Positions 19,300 through 31,763 of a stretch of DNA of 64,000 bases are shown piece after piece. The first letter of the stretch is position 1. Each line of letters starts with the position of its first letter. Both the position numbers and the translations under genes were made by a program. The notes beneath the pieces are model-generated. The model saw only the letters and a list, made by a program, of their open reading frames with translations. It was not told the origin of the DNA and ran no database searches. Source of the DNA: Amylostereum areolatum (Eukaryota > Basidiomycota > Agaricomycetes > Russulales > Stereaceae); NCBI GenBank assembly GCA_012932865.1, contig SAXG01000024.1:646083-710082 (forward strand), read 5' to 3'.

Positions 19300-21796
19300 A
19301 TGTCCAGCGTTCACTCCACCACCAAGGAGCAGCCAACGCCCACACCGTCCCCCTCCATCCCCCCCGCCCCCTCCCAAGCTGGCCTCGCGAACGCGATCAA
19401 GGGCAAGGCCACGCACCTCGGACGCAAGTTAACCACCCGCAACGGGTGGTTCGGCGACTACGACTACGCCTGGCTCTGCACCCCGACCTTGCCATTCATG
19501 CACGGCAAGCGCGCGCGTCGCTTGCCCCCGTTCTACGCGCTCGAGGACGAGCTCCCGCTCGTGCTCGCGATCTCGAGCGGGCTGCAGCATGCGCTCGCCA
19601 TGCTCGCGGGGCTCATCACGCCCCCGATCATCTTTGCGAGCGCGCTCAGCTTCGACGCGGAGCTGTCGTCGTACATGATTTCGGCGTCCTTGATCGGCTG
19701 CGGTGCGTCTCTCCCCCTCTTATCGCGGCGTGCTCGTTCAAGTATCAATATGTTGACGGGGATTGTGGACAGGGATCTTGAGTCTGGTGCAGATGTCCCG
19801 CATTCGGCTGTTTAGCAACTACTACCTGGGCACGGGCATCCTGTCCGTGGTGGGCACGAGTTTTGCGACGCTCAGTACCGCGAATTCGGTACGTGGTTTC
19901 GGGCGTTGTGCAGTACCGGACCGTTTTTTGACCGGGTGGATGGCAGATTTTCGACGCAATGTATGCAGATGGCACATGTCCGACGGTGACGGCCGCAGAC
20001 GGTACCCAGTCGAGGGGTGCTTGTCCAGATGCGTACGGGATGCTCCTCGGTGCGTCTTTCCTTGTTTTGCATGACCGGCTTTGCTCATCGACCGCATAGG
20101 AACCTCCCTCGTGGCGTGCTTCCTCGAAATCTTCATGTCTTTCGTCCCGCCTCGCATTCTCAAGCGCGTCTTCCCGCCCATGGTTACTGGTACGCTGTTC
20201 GCCTCTGTCGTCCCGTGGAACAGCGCACCGACTCCAGACTCAGGGACGGTCATCTTGATGATCGGCGCATCGCTCATCGGCGACTCTGGTATCCCCAACT
20301 GGGGCGGCGGTTCAAACAACTGCTCCAGCCGACCCACCACAGGCTTTTTCCAGCTCTGCCCCAACATCAACGCGCCCCGCGCTCTCCTGTGCGTGACTCG
20401 TCGTCCTCGCACTAGCATATATGCGCTCGAGGTGGCTTATACTTGTTGGTTTGACAGGTGGGGCTCGCCCGAGTTCATCGGCCTAGGCTTCCTCTCCTTC
20501 GTCACGATCATCCTCACCGAGATATTCGGCTCGCCGTTCTTGAAGAATATCTCCATTATCGTCGGGCTCGTGGTGGGATGCATCGTCGCAGGTGCCGCTG
20601 GGTATATCGACGGGAGCAGCATCACGTCCGCGCCTGCTATCACCTTCCTATGGTACGTTCCTTTTTTCCTGGCTAGCATTTACTTGGCCCCGTAATTCAT
20701 GGCGCGCACATCACTCAGGGTGCATACATTCAAGATCCGAGTATACGGTCCAGCGGTACTGCCTATGCTCGCGGTGTACAGTCAGTCGATCGCCTGTGCT
20801 GCCATACCCTGCACTGACGCTGTCGTGCAGTTTCGCTGGCTATGGAGGCGATTGGTGATATCACGGCATCTGCTGAGGTCTCCCGGGTGGCCGTCGTCGG
20901 CCCCGAATTCGAGTCGCGCATCCAAGGCGGCGTCCTCGTACGCCTTTCCCTTCCCTTGTTTTTCAGTCCTGGCTGATCCTTCGACGGCAGAGCGACGGCA
21001 TCGGCGGGTTCTTCTCCGCCCTCTTCACGGTGGCCCCGCTCTCCATCTTCGCGCAGGTACACTCTGAACCTTCCGCTCTTTCCGAGGCTTTTCCGCGTGG
21101 CTGACCCGTGGTGTATGCGCGCAGAACAACGGCGTCATCGCCATCACGCGCTGTGCGAACCGGGGCGCAGGCCGCTGGTGCTGCTTCTTCCTCATCCTCT
21201 TCGGTGTGCTCGGGAAGATATCCGGCGTCTTCCTCTCCAGTCCGTCTTCCCCCCCCCTCCTTCCCTCTCTCCCTCTTTACCTCGCACTGAACCCGCAACC
21301 CCCACGCAGTCCCGAACCCCGTCCTCGGCGGCGTCACGACCTTCCTCTTCGCCTCGGTCGCGACCTCCGGCGTGCGCGTGCTCTCGTACGTGCGCTGGAC
21401 GCGGCGCGACCGCTTCGTGCTCGCGGCCGCGCTCTCGTTCGGGTTCGGCGACCTGCTCGTGCCCACGGTCTTCACGCACCTCTTCGACGGCGTCGGCGCG
21501 GGCAAGGCGCTCCAAGGGTTCTTGGACTCGATCACGATCGTGCTGTCGACGCCGTGTACGTCCCCCCCCCCTTTCGTCTTCCTTTTCTTTTGCTGTGGAA
21601 AGGGCGCTGATGCGGTCGGTGTGACGGCGCAGTTTTGTCGGCGGGCATCGTGGCGGTCGTGTTGAATTTGATCCTGCCGCAAGAGCAGGTGGAGGAGATC
21701 GAGGAGGAGGAAGAGGCGGGCGCGGGGGCTGTCGCGGCGGAGGTGATCGACGTGGAGGCGCATGGGGGGAAGGGCGGCGAGGATGCGAAGGATTGA
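19300..21796 (+). CDS. NCS2 family xanthine/uric acid permease (UapA/UapC-like)
   Basis: About nine to ten exons encode a polytopic membrane protein near 590 residues, the usual size for fungal purine permeases. The cytosolic N-terminus is followed by GWFGDYDYAW. LPLVLAISSGLQHALAMLAG is the first membrane region of NCS2 proteins. Exons ending CAG and beginning AACAAC join to QNNGVIAITRCANR, the NCS2 substrate-binding signature, followed by IPNPVLGGVTTFLFASV. The C-terminus is acidic. The family imports xanthine, uric acid or other purines by proton symport at the plasma membrane. Substrate within the family cannot be fixed from sequence, but the QNNGVIA(L/I)TRCANR form favours xanthine/uric acid. 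No break was seen. Confidence 0.85.
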
Positions 21797-22139
21797 GCTC
21801 GAGATGTTCTGTTGGGCGACTGTTGGGGTATATTGCTACTGTTTCGCTTACTTGAAGTAATGTGTAGAAGGAAGAGGATCTGCCGAGACGATATACGATA
21901 CGTTGCTATAGATTAGGGAGACGACGACAGGCGACGGCGACGCGCATGCGGCATACGCGTTTATATCATTCGATCCGCACCACGCCCAACGAGCAAAAGC
22001 TATCGATACAATATCACATACATAGACGTACACCCACCCGGCACCCACCCACAACCAAGCAAGTAAACTGCAGCGTCCAATCAACCAGCAAAAGCCACAC
22101 GTTCAACCAGCCCCCACCCTTCCCCTCCCCTGACCATCC
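21797..22139. other. Convergent 3' intergenic region
   Basis: 343 bp between the permease stop and the nucleoporin stop on the opposite strand. No gene seen; it holds the two facing 3' ends. Confidence 0.4.
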
Positions 22140-24015
22140 TCACCGCATCTCCATCGGCGGTATCCAATCCGGCACCTTGCCCCACTCGAACGACAGGCTC
22201 GCGAACGCCTCCCGCACCGCCGCAGGCACCAGCCCCGCGTACCCCGGCGGCAGCAGCACGTCGTACGGGTCCGCGCCCGGCCGCGCCTGCACGCTGTCGC
22301 GCGCGCGCGCGAAATCGGGGCGCCCGGACGTCGCCTTCGGCCCTCCTGGCCCCGCCCCCGGTGGTTGTGGTTGCGGATGTGGTTGCGCGGGGGGCTGGGA
22401 GAGCGCGGACGGCCCGAAGGCGGATTGCGCGGGCTGGCTGAAGGCGGATTGCGCGGGCTGGCTGAAGGCGGACTGCGCGGGTTGGCTGAAGGCGGACTGC
22501 GCGGGCTGGCCGAAGGCGGACTGCGCGGGCTGGCTGAAGGCGGATGGGCCGGACTGGCCAAAGGCGGATTGCGCGGGTTGCCCGAAGGCGGACGTGGGCT
22601 GGGTCTGGCCGAAAGCGGAGGGGGCGCCGCCCGCGGGTTGGCCGAAGACAGACTGAGGTTGCGTCGGCTGTGGTTGCGCCCCGAAGGCGCTGGGCTGGCC
22701 AAAGACCGAGCCGCCGGCGGCGTTCCCGCCAAACGCGCTCGTCGCGGTCGCGTTCCCGCCTCCAAACGCGGATTGGCCGAAGGCGGGGGTGGAAGACGCG
22801 GCGCCGACGGTTCCGCCGAAGGCAGACGGCTGGTTGCCTGCGAACGCTGCGAAGCCGCCGCCGGTGCCAGTTCTGGCGCCACTTGTGCTGGGATTGGGGG
22901 CGGCGGATCCGAACGCGCTGGTGCCGAACGCACCGGGGGTGGCGGGTTTCCCGAAGGACGATTGCCCAAAGGCCGAGGCGGGCTGCGAGGTCTGGCCAAA
23001 GGCGGACGTGGGCGGCTGGGCGGCCTGGCCAAACGCAGAGGGTTGACCGAATGCTGAGGTGGGTTGGGAAGGTTGGCCAAAGGCGGAGGTGGCGGCGGGT
23101 TGGGAGGGCTGGCCGAAGGCCGATGTTGGTTGTGAGGGTTGGCCAAAGGCAGGTGCGGGCTGGGAGGATCCTCCAAAGGCGGACTGTCCGAAAGCGGGCT
23201 GGCCGAAGGCCGTTGGTTTTGCGAACGCAGAGGTGTTTCCGCCCCCGAACGCGGAAGTGCCAAACGCGCCGCCACTACCACCACCACCACCACCACCACC
23301 ACCACCACCGAACGCAGATTGAGTTCCACCGAATGCGGGTGCTGAAGAAGTGTTGGGAACGAAGGGCGTAGGGGCGATGGACGGTGCTTGTGTGCCGGCA
23401 TACGAGCTCTGCTTCCGCGCATGCTCGAAGGCATCTTTCGCATTGCTCTTTATCGCAGCGTAGACCTGGTTGGCCCCTGCAATCTTCTCTTCCTCGTACT
23501 TGACCTACCGAAAGGTGAGCGGTCGGATGAGAGAAGATGCAGGACGACGCACGTATTCTGCGACCGCGTTGGCCTGCCTTGCCTGGAACGCCCTCATGCG
23601 GAGTTCCTCCGGCGACTCGTCGAGCGGTGGAATCAGATTTGGCTCGTGTTTTGAGGGACCGTAGCATGATAGGGGCCACATCGGTTTGTCGATCGTGGGG
23701 TCAAAGTCCTTAGCCATTGTTTCGGCGCTGTTGGTGTGTTACAGAAATGGCGGTTGGATGGGATACGGAGGACATACTTGAACAGTAATGTTTGTGCATT
23801 GCTACGGCCTCCAGCCCATGCCGTGGCTACATATTCGTGAGCGAAGGAATGTGCTACTGGAATGAGATTGCTGACTGCCGAAGGGCCGTTTCTCGGGGGG
23901 ATGCTCGTTTCTACAAGCCGTGCCAAATTTGCATTGGCCGCGAAGAAAGAACGAGCAGACGGCCTAGATATATTCAGAAGGTAACATAAAGAAGAGTTGG
24001 ACGGTGTCGCACCAT
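22140..24015 (-). CDS. FG-repeat nucleoporin, NUP42/AMO1-like, with CCCH zinc finger
   Basis: Minus-strand gene. Exon 1 is just the ATG (24015-24013), then a 49-nt intron, then a CCCH finger (CSFFLRGQCKFGTACRNEH, C-x7-C-x5-C-x3-H). Next comes DKPMWPLSCYGPSKHEPNLI and the EELRMRAFQARQANAVAEY helix, both typical of fungal NUP42/AMO1. The body has dozens of SAFGQ(P/S)-type FG repeats, with a poly-Gly run encoded near 23276-23308. The C-terminus is ASLSFEWGKVPDWIPPMEMR. Such proteins line the cytoplasmic side of the nuclear pore and assist mRNA export. A short repeated unit at about 22420-22560 lies within the FG region. Exon borders between 23500 and 23800 are approximate. Confidence 0.85.
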
Positions 24016-24917
24016 GTCAGAAGTTGGAGTGAGTCCGCCGTTAGGGACGAACGGTGAAGCCGGTGAAGTTGTGAACGAAAGCAAAGGAGCCTGGAGGACT
24101 CCAGTCTCCCTTTGCGGGCCGGCTCGGACCGCGTGCAAGTTCTGGCACGCGGTCCACGACTCCGCGCTGGCCCCGTCCGTGGCTTGTCTCAAACGTCCAC
24201 CTTCTTGACGATACATCCGGCCCTAATTTCACTTTTCTCCCATATAACTCCCTCATGCCTCACGGTACACCTTCTAGATCTGTGTAGGCATCGGGAGTCC
24301 GACTCCTGCCTCGGAGGTAGTTCCCCAAGACGCACTTCCTGACCCACAACACCGATCGGGTGTATATATGTGTCCTATCGAAAGGAACATGATACGACTT
24401 GCATGTTCTAAGGAAGCGGAGATTGTAAGCGAAGTCGTCACCAAGTTGCACCTGACACAGCGGGCTGCAGTACACAGCGTCTTCCAATCCTTCGTGGTGG
24501 TAAAGAAGTAACGACACAGCGTGTCAGTTGCTCATGGGGTTTGAGACTGTCTGTGGGACAGCCAATGTCCTTTCATCCCTTGCTAATAATCCCGACCCGT
24601 GCCTGGAAGCTGAAAACAACATCGTAGCCCAACCCTCGGCATAGTGTCATGCAGCAATGTCCTTTTCCTGTATCAGGTGTGGCTGCTGATCTATCTTCGT
24701 TATTTCCTGCTCAAGGATACTCCCCCAGGTTCCCACCCCGGAATTTTGCAGGTCTTCTTCGGGCGGCCAAGCTCCTTACCAGAGGTTCGATGTGTATGTT
24801 TGGATGACCTTTCCACCACGGCCTGTTTCCACGGTGTGGATCGAGGCGTATAAGGGTCCGGAGAACTCACGGCGGATCCCAACTTTTCACAGTTCTATTC
24901 CACTGCACCATCTCGAC
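24016..24917. other. Intergenic: divergent promoter region, nucleoporin and monooxygenase 1
   Basis: No gene is supported in these 902 bp. The last 250 bp (from CTCAAGGATACTCC near 24711 and including GACCTTTCCACCACGG at 24806) are duplicated upstream of monooxygenase 2, which marks them as promoter. GCGTATAAGG near 24846 is a TATA candidate 70 bp before the ATG. Confidence 0.5.
24806..24855 (+). promoter_or_regulatory. Duplicated promoter block of the monooxygenase genes (copy 1)
   Basis: GACCTTTCCACCACGG, then GTTTCCACG(G/A)TGTG and AGGCGTATAAGG, are shared with 28456-28505 at an almost identical distance from the ATG (offset 3650 bp against 3651 bp for the ATGs). Conservation amid diverged flanks suggests binding sites plus a TATA box. 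Confidence 0.5.
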
Positions 24918-27494
24918 ATGCTTTCAAGACTTGCGGGCTGGACGTGGAGGAAGAACGCCCCCCAATCGTCTAAAAGTCCCCTCTCGCCGACAGCGTCTAC
25001 TAGCGTTACCGACCCTACGACCCGGAAGCCATACAAGGCGGGGGACTTCTCGATTGATGACTGGAGACCCATGAAGGTGATATGCATTGGTGCTGGGTAT
25101 AGCGGGATCACGTCGGCCATTCGGTAGACCTCTTATCTCTTGCCACGGAGCCAAAATGTTCATCGCTTCTTTCAGCTTCCAACAGAGAGTCCCGAACCTC
25201 GAGCTGAAAATCTACGAGAAGGCTGCAGGCGTAGGCGGGACCTGGTATGCGAACAAGTACCCTGTCAGTGCTAGTCGTCGGAACTTCTCGCAACCTTTAT
25301 CTTACATTGCTTCACAGGGCGTCGCCTGCGATGTGCCAAGTCATTCCGTGAGTTCTCTCCCCGCATTTGCGACATCCAGCTCATATCTCTCAAAGTACCA
25401 ATTGTCGTTTGAAGAACGGGTACGATGCCATGTTGACCACGAATCGGCGGACTCGTAGAATGCTCATTGATTCTCAGGCGCACTGGTCTGGTCTGTACTC
25501 CCCAGGTCCTGAGATTCTCGCCAACATGGAAAGCGTGGTCGACAAGTACAAGATCAGGAAGTATATCCACCTTCAGCACGAGCTCATTCATGCCCGCTGG
25601 GACGAAGACTCGTCCAACTGGGTCGTCCGCATCCGCCGCGGTGGTGACCAAGGTGAAGTTTTTGAGAACACCTGCGACGTCCTTTTTCTCTGTATAGGAA
25701 GCCTTAATCGCTGGCACTGGCCCGATATCGAAGGTTTGAAGGATTTCGGTGGACGCCTCATTCACAGCGCTCAGTGGGATGGCGCGGATGGCGCGTGGGA
25801 GGATGAGGCTAAGGATAGGAACGTTGGAGTCATTGGTAACGTCTGTGTTCCCCTTTCGTGCGAGCTGGAAAAAGAGCTGAAGAATTCGCAGGGATCTTCA
25901 GGAATACAAACGGTGGCCGCTATCCATCCGAAGGTGAAGACGCTCGTCAATTACGCAAGGAGAGAAACATGGATCGCGACGACAATTTTTGGAGAGAATT
26001 TGACCAAGCTTCTTGGACGAGAGCCGGGCGATACGAACAGTACGTTTTACTCCTAAAGTGCCTAAACCTCGTTAAGCTTGTCTGCAGTGAGTTTCACAGA
26101 AGAGGAGCAGAAAGCATTCAGCGACCCGGAGACGTTCAGACGGTTCAGACACGCGCTGGAAGGCGAGCTCAACGTAAGCGCGTGATGCGATGGTTGTTTG
26201 TCTTACTTACCTTGCCCCCGACCGCATTACTAGAGTATCCATTCGCTCTCCATTCGAGGGTCTGAAGTGCAGAAGGCCACCAAGGCGGCATTTGAGGAGG
26301 ACATGAAGAAGAAGATGGCAGGAAAGCCTTGCTTGGCCGAGAAAAGTTCGTCGCTGTCCCCTAATCTATTACTCAACTTTTAAGCAACGCGCCTTAGTGA
26401 TGCCAAAATGGTCCGTTTTCTGTCGCCGCCTCACCCCTGGTCCTGGGTATCTCGAAGCGCTCTGTGAGCCGAACGGATGTCTTTTTAGGCCCCACATATG
26501 TTATTGCAGTGCTGAATGATTTGTGTTTTGCCAGTCGACATTCGAGACAACGCCCATCAAGCGCGTCACACGCACGGGCGTTGAGCTCGTCGACGGACGC
26601 CACAACGATCTGGACGTTCTCGTGTGCGCCACCGGCTTCGACGTGACGTACCACTACCCGTTCGACGTGGTCGGGAAGGGCGGTCAGAAGCTGAACGACA
26701 GGTGGACACCGTACGCCGAGGCGTACATGTCAATGGCCGTAGACGGCTTCCCAAATCTCTTCTTCGCGTACGGTCCTAACTCAGGCCTCAACTCTGGTTC
26801 GATCCTCGTCATCATCGAGAAGCAGGTCGATTATGCGGTTGCGGCGACGCTGAAGCTGCAGAGAGAGAGGCTGAAGACCATGGAGGTGAAGAAAGAGGCG
26901 ACGAAAGATTGGGTCGAGCATATGAGGGTGCGTGCAATGTTTATCAGAATCTGGGTTGAGGCTGGCCGTACTGATGAGGGTGGGGTTTTGGCAGGATTAC
27001 TTCCCCAAGGTGCTTTTCCCCAGCAATACCGAAGACCTCAGTGCTGATTATTATGATGCAGACCGTGTACTCTGAGGAATGTCATTCGTGGTACAAAGTC
27101 CAGGACGGAACTGTGGTTGGACTCTGGCCAGGTGTGAACACCGAGTCGATCGCCATCTCCTTCGTTTCGCATACACTGACACCTTGAAAGGCAGTGCTCT
27201 TCATTGCGTTCGCACGCTTTCCAATCCGCGATGGGAAGACTATAACTATGGACCCCTCGACAAGACGCATAATAGGCTTTATTGGCTCGGGGCCGGTCAG
27301 ACAGAGAATGAGAGGACGATGTCTGGAGACAGTGAGTTTCGTTTGCTGGCGTACGCGATTATCCGTGATACCTATACCGCGTTCATGTAGGGGCTTGGTA
27401 CTTAGACAACGTTGACGTTCCGCCGAGTAAGTGTGATTTATTCCTGAATCACTTTATGATCTAACCGGAACGCCTAGTCCCCGAGTCTGACTAG
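24918..27494 (+). CDS. Flavin-containing Baeyer-Villiger-type monooxygenase, copy 1
   Basis: About a dozen exons. The N-terminal FAD-binding Rossmann motif is CIGAGYSGITSAIR, followed by IYEKAAGVGGTWYANKYP and DVPSHSY as in BVMO-type flavoproteins. FGGRLIHSAQWD is the F-x-G-x3-H-x3-W fingerprint of Baeyer-Villiger monooxygenases. NVGVIGN spliced to GSSGIQ forms the NADPH Rossmann motif. The C-terminal half has LDVLVCATGFD and FFAYGPNSGLNSGS. Exons rejoin in frame to the stop TAG 27492-27494. The expected reaction is NADPH- and O2-dependent insertion of oxygen into ketones or sulfoxidation, probably in secondary metabolism or detoxification; the substrate is unknown. It is tandem with copy 2. 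Confidence 0.82.
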
Positions 27495-28568
27495 TACAAC
27501 ATTCAATGTCCAATGTCGACTGCTTTGGCCCCGAAGACTCTCGTCTCGTAAACGATATTTTGTATGTTGCCGATTTTTGAACATCGTAACAATAGTGGAC
27601 CGTGTACGCTCAAATGCTTGGTTTTACTGTCTCTCGGTGGCTATGGGCTTTTCGAATTGTCACTAGCACTGGAAAACTGTTGTAGTACTTACTTACAAGT
27701 CGATGTGCCGGTGATGTCTGAGGCCACATTCAGAGGAAAACATACTTTAATCGACATCTTGACATCTCGACGAAGTCTTTCCGGTCCAGGCCCGGTCCTT
27801 TCTCAAACGCCTTCTGACTCACGCCTTGCTAACGCCTTCTGACTCTCTGAGATCTGAACGTTCTGAACCCCCAATTGCCTCTTTCACGACCCACAATCGG
27901 CATTTTGCGTCTTGCCACCCGTGCGAGTTGGCCATTCATTGCTACGCTCGCTTCCGCAAGCATTCCCGAGTTTGCCCAAGACGCGCCAAGGGTGTCGACG
28001 TCTAAGAGGACGCATTTTTACCAGCGAATGGTGGAGGTGCTTGACAAGGGAAGATGGGGTGCTATCAGAGACGGCTTGACGTTGCTTGTGAGTGGCTGAT
28101 ATAATGCATATGTTCATCGGTTTACGGTACATACGGAGGATCGAATTGACTGATGATTTCTTCGACAGATACGTCTCAAGTAAGGGCCAAGCACTCTCTT
28201 ATCTCCTAGTCGGAAGGCCTCGTCTCTTTGGAAGCCTAAATAACCTTGCAAACGCAAACAAACCCTCGCCCAAATGCCCGTACTTACGGCAACTCCTTCA
28301 AATGTCATCCGCCTTGCAGGGGGCAAGTCTGCTGATCCATCAATAACACATTTCTTCTCAAGGATACTCCTTCAACTTCCCACTGGAATACTACCGGTCT
28401 TTTTTTCGGACGGCCCGGATCGCGAAAGGTTCGGAATCGATGTGTGTACCTCGAAGACCTTTCCACCACGGTCCGTTTCCACGATGTGCATCCAGGCGTA
28501 TAAGGACCCACGAAGTCCAAGACGCAACCCACACTCCCCGGAGCTCCCTTCCATAGCACCATTTCAAT
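27495..28568. other. Spacer between the tandem monooxygenases
   Basis: No gene is supported. Short plus ORFs at 27564-27842 and 27875-28099 lack recognisable domains. The last 250 bp repeat the promoter of copy 1 (CTCAAGGATACTCC near 28356, GACCTTTCCACCACGG at 28456). Confidence 0.4.
28456..28505 (+). promoter_or_regulatory. Duplicated promoter block of the monooxygenase genes (copy 2)
   Basis: Counterpart of 24806-24855: the CCACGG...GTTTCCACG core and AGGCGTATAAGG are kept. Confidence 0.5.
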
Positions 28569-31117
28569 ATGCTATCCAAATTTTCTGGCTGGACGTGGAG
28601 GAAGAACGGATCCGAGCGGTCTAAAACACCCCCCTCTCCCCCCAAGGATACCGACTCTACGATCCGGCAGCCGTACAAAGCTGGTGACTTCTCGGTCGAT
28701 GATTGGCGGCCTATGAAGGTGATATGCATCGGCGCTGGGTATAGCGGGATTACGTCGGCTATCCGGTAAGCCTCGTCTCTCCGCCCGTCATGGACCTAGG
28801 AGGTTTATCGTGTCATTTAGCTTTCGACAAAGAGTCCCGAATCTCGAGCTGAAGATATATGAGAAGGCAGAAGGCATCGGTGGGACGTGGTATTCGAACA
28901 AGTACCCTGTCAGTGCCAGTCCTTTGAATGTGCTTATCTATCTCATGCGGCCGTCTTACTACAGGGAGTCGCTTGTGATCTGCCCAGCCTTTGTGTAAGT
29001 CTTCCGTCTATCCTGCATCTTTGCGGCTCAACAGATATGCCCCATAGTACCAATTGACATTCGAAGAGCAGGTGCGATAGCATGTCAGCCTTGTTTTCCC
29101 ATATACTCATGCAGTCCGTCTGTAGGCGCATTGGTCTGGATTCTACTCCCCGGGCCCCGAGATCCTGGCCAACATGGAACGAATTGTCGACAAGTACAAG
29201 ATCAGGAAGTACATCCACCTCCAGCACGAGCTCACTCACGCCCGCTGGGACGAGGACTCGTCAAAGTGGGTCGTCCGTATCCACCGCGGCGGAGACCAAG
29301 GAGAAGACTTCGAGGACACCTGCGACATTCTCTTCCTCTGTATCGGAAGTCTTGACCGTTGGCACTGGCCTGATATCGAAGGCTTGAGGGAGTTTGGGGG
29401 GAAGCTTGTGCACAGTGCGCAGTGGGATATCACGGATGGCGCGTGGGAGGACGGGGTGAAGCACTGGGGCGATAAGAACGTTGGCGTCATTGGTAACGTG
29501 AGTGTTCTTCTTTCGCGTGACTCCACAAGATGCTGAAGAGCACGCAGGGCTCTTCAGGAATACAGACGGTTGCTGCTCTCCATCCGAAGGTGAAGACGCT
29601 TATCAATTATGCAAGGAGGGAGACTTGGATCGCATCGGCCATTTTGGGGGAACAATTAACGCGTCTTCTTGGGCGAGAGCCGGGCGACACGAACAGTACG
29701 TCCTCATCCCGAAGAACCTGACTTTCGTTAATATTTTTTGCAGTGAGTTTTACAGAGGATGAGCGGAAGCTATTCAGCGACCCCGAGAAGTTCAGGAAGT
29801 TTAGACACGCTCTGGAAGGCGAGCTCAATGTAAGCATAAGAGGTGATCGCCGTGTTTTCCCGCTCTGAGTGTGATTCCAGAGCCTCCATTCGCTTTCCAT
29901 TCGCGGCTCCGAACTTCAGAAGGCAACGAAGGCGGCATTCGAAGAGGACATGAAGAAAAAGATGGCAAGCAAACCTGGCCTGGCGGAGAAAAGTGCGTCG
30001 CTGCCCCTCGCTGTCCATGTCACCAGCTAATCCGTGCATACCAGTGACACCTAAGTGGTCCGTCTTTTGCCGCCGCCTCACGCCTGGTCCTGGGTACATT
30101 GAGGCGCTCTGCCAACCGAACGTACGCCTTTCCCTAGAATCGTGTCCTCGCCGCACTGAAAGGTCCACAACCATAAGTCTACTTTCGAAACAACGCCCAT
30201 CAAGCGCGTCACACGCACTGGCGTTGAGCTCGTCGACGGACGCCACAACGACCTGGACGTTCTCGTGTGCGCTACTGGCTTTGACGTGACTTATCATTAC
30301 CCGTTCGACGTCATTGGAAGGGGTGGGCAGAAGTTGAACGACAGGTGGACACCGTACGCCGAGGCGTACATCTCGATGGCCGTGGACGGTTTCCCGAATC
30401 TCTTCTTCGCTTACGGGCCCAACTCGGGTGTCAACTCGGGCTCCATTATCGTCATCATCGAGAAGCAGGTCGATTATGCAATTGCGGCGACGCTGAAGCT
30501 GCAGAGAGAGAGGCTGAAGAGCATGGAAGTGAAGAAAGAGGCGACGCGAGATTGGGTCGAGCATATGAGGGTACGTGTGGGCTCGCTCATACAAACTCCC
30601 GTGCCGATGATGAGCCTGGGGGTCTTCACAGGATTACTTCCCCAAGGTACATCTTTCTCCTGGTGCCGTTGTTTATGGCGCTAATGGCAAAACAGACCGT
30701 GTACTCTGATGAGTGCCATTCGTGGTACAAAGTCCAAGACGGGACTGTCGTTGGTCTGTGGCCAGGTCCGAACTCAACATCTGGCTCCTTTCTTTCGCAT
30801 CCACTGACGTTGTGACAGGTAGCTCTCTTCATTGCATCCGAACGCTTTCCAATCCGCGCTGGGAAGACTACAATTATGAGCCTTTTGACAATACACACAA
30901 CAGGCTCTATTGGCTTGGGACTGGCCAAACCGAGAACGAGAGGACGCTATCAGGAGATAGTGAGTCGCGGTTATAATACAGGAGTATCTATGCTCACACC
31001 ATTCTTGTATAGGGGCTTGGTACCTAAACAATGTCGATGTTCCGCCGAGTGAGTGTCGCTGCTTCAATTTGTGTCTAACTAACCTGATCAGAGGCTGTAG
31101 TACCTGAAACGGATTAG
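28569..31117 (+). CDS. Flavin-containing Baeyer-Villiger-type monooxygenase, copy 2
   Basis: Paralogue of the gene at 24918 with the same exon plan. It has CIGAGYSGITSAIR, EGIGGTWYSNKYP, FGGKLVHSAQWD, NVGVIGN/GSSGIQ, LDVLVCATGFD and FFAYGPNSGVNSGS. The last exon is joined by an intron after CCG A and ends PKAVVPETD at TAG 31115-31117. One clear difference: where copy 1 has DVPSHSY, this copy reads DLPSLCY, losing a His that is usually conserved in this region. It is otherwise intact. It may have a changed substrate or reduced activity. Splice borders are my reading. Confidence 0.8.
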
Positions 31118-31763
31118 GGAGGAATGCAACACTATGAACTTTGAAGACGACGAGACCTTCACGTCTGAAGTTTGACCGCTGTATTGAATGATACTCTGCC
31201 GTGTTCAAATGCTAGGATGTACCGTATACGAATGACCACGAGTTTCGACGACGTTCTAGCATAACATTCGTTAACTGGGTCGCATTCAGAAAACATGTTG
31301 TGGCACATATAATCATTGTAATGCTGGTGTCATATATTCATTCTTCTAAGTTACAAAGTCATTCGCGCGTCTCTTATAAGCAATCTCTTAGTACACTTCG
31401 CTCGCGTCCTATCAGACAAAAGGAATGAGATTAATGAAAGATTGTGCGTGTGTGGGAGACCAGGGTCCGGTGCCACCTACCGTGAGACGGAAATCAGGGA
31501 ATACGTCGTCACCCGTAAGCCCGCCATTCCCGATCCAAGTGACCGTACGTTCCCCATGAGTCGAGTCCCGGATTTGTTATTCTCTACTGTGCAGACTCAC
31601 CTGCCATCCCACCTTCATTACTCAGCATAGTTGGGCAGCTCCAATGCATGTACTACAATACATGAGAATAGTTCACCAGTACAGGTTTTCGATTGTACAA
31701 ACAAGTATAAGTATCAATGGTGTCGTATGTAGAGAGAGTGAACAGTAAGTGTGCTGAAAGTTC
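31118..31763. other. Intergenic with a kinase tail relic
   Basis: AT-rich 3' region of monooxygenase 2. The only coding-like stretch is the kinase C-terminal relic at 31479-31553. Confidence 0.4.
31479..31553 (+). pseudogene. Relic of a kinase-like C-terminus
   Basis: The frame reads TYRETEIREYVVTRKPAIPDPSD, which resembles the end of the intact kinase at 33414-34745 (HAYRTAGYIVARRPAIPDS). No other part of a kinase was found nearby, so this looks like the tail of a deleted paralogue. The match is short. Confidence 0.35.

Noticed and set aside
22103..23443. Long minus-strand frame of 446 codons rich in Pro/Arg/Ser
   Set aside because: It overlaps the FG nucleoporin on the same strand in another frame; the FG-repeat frame has the zinc finger and conserved ends, so this is a shadow of repeat DNA.
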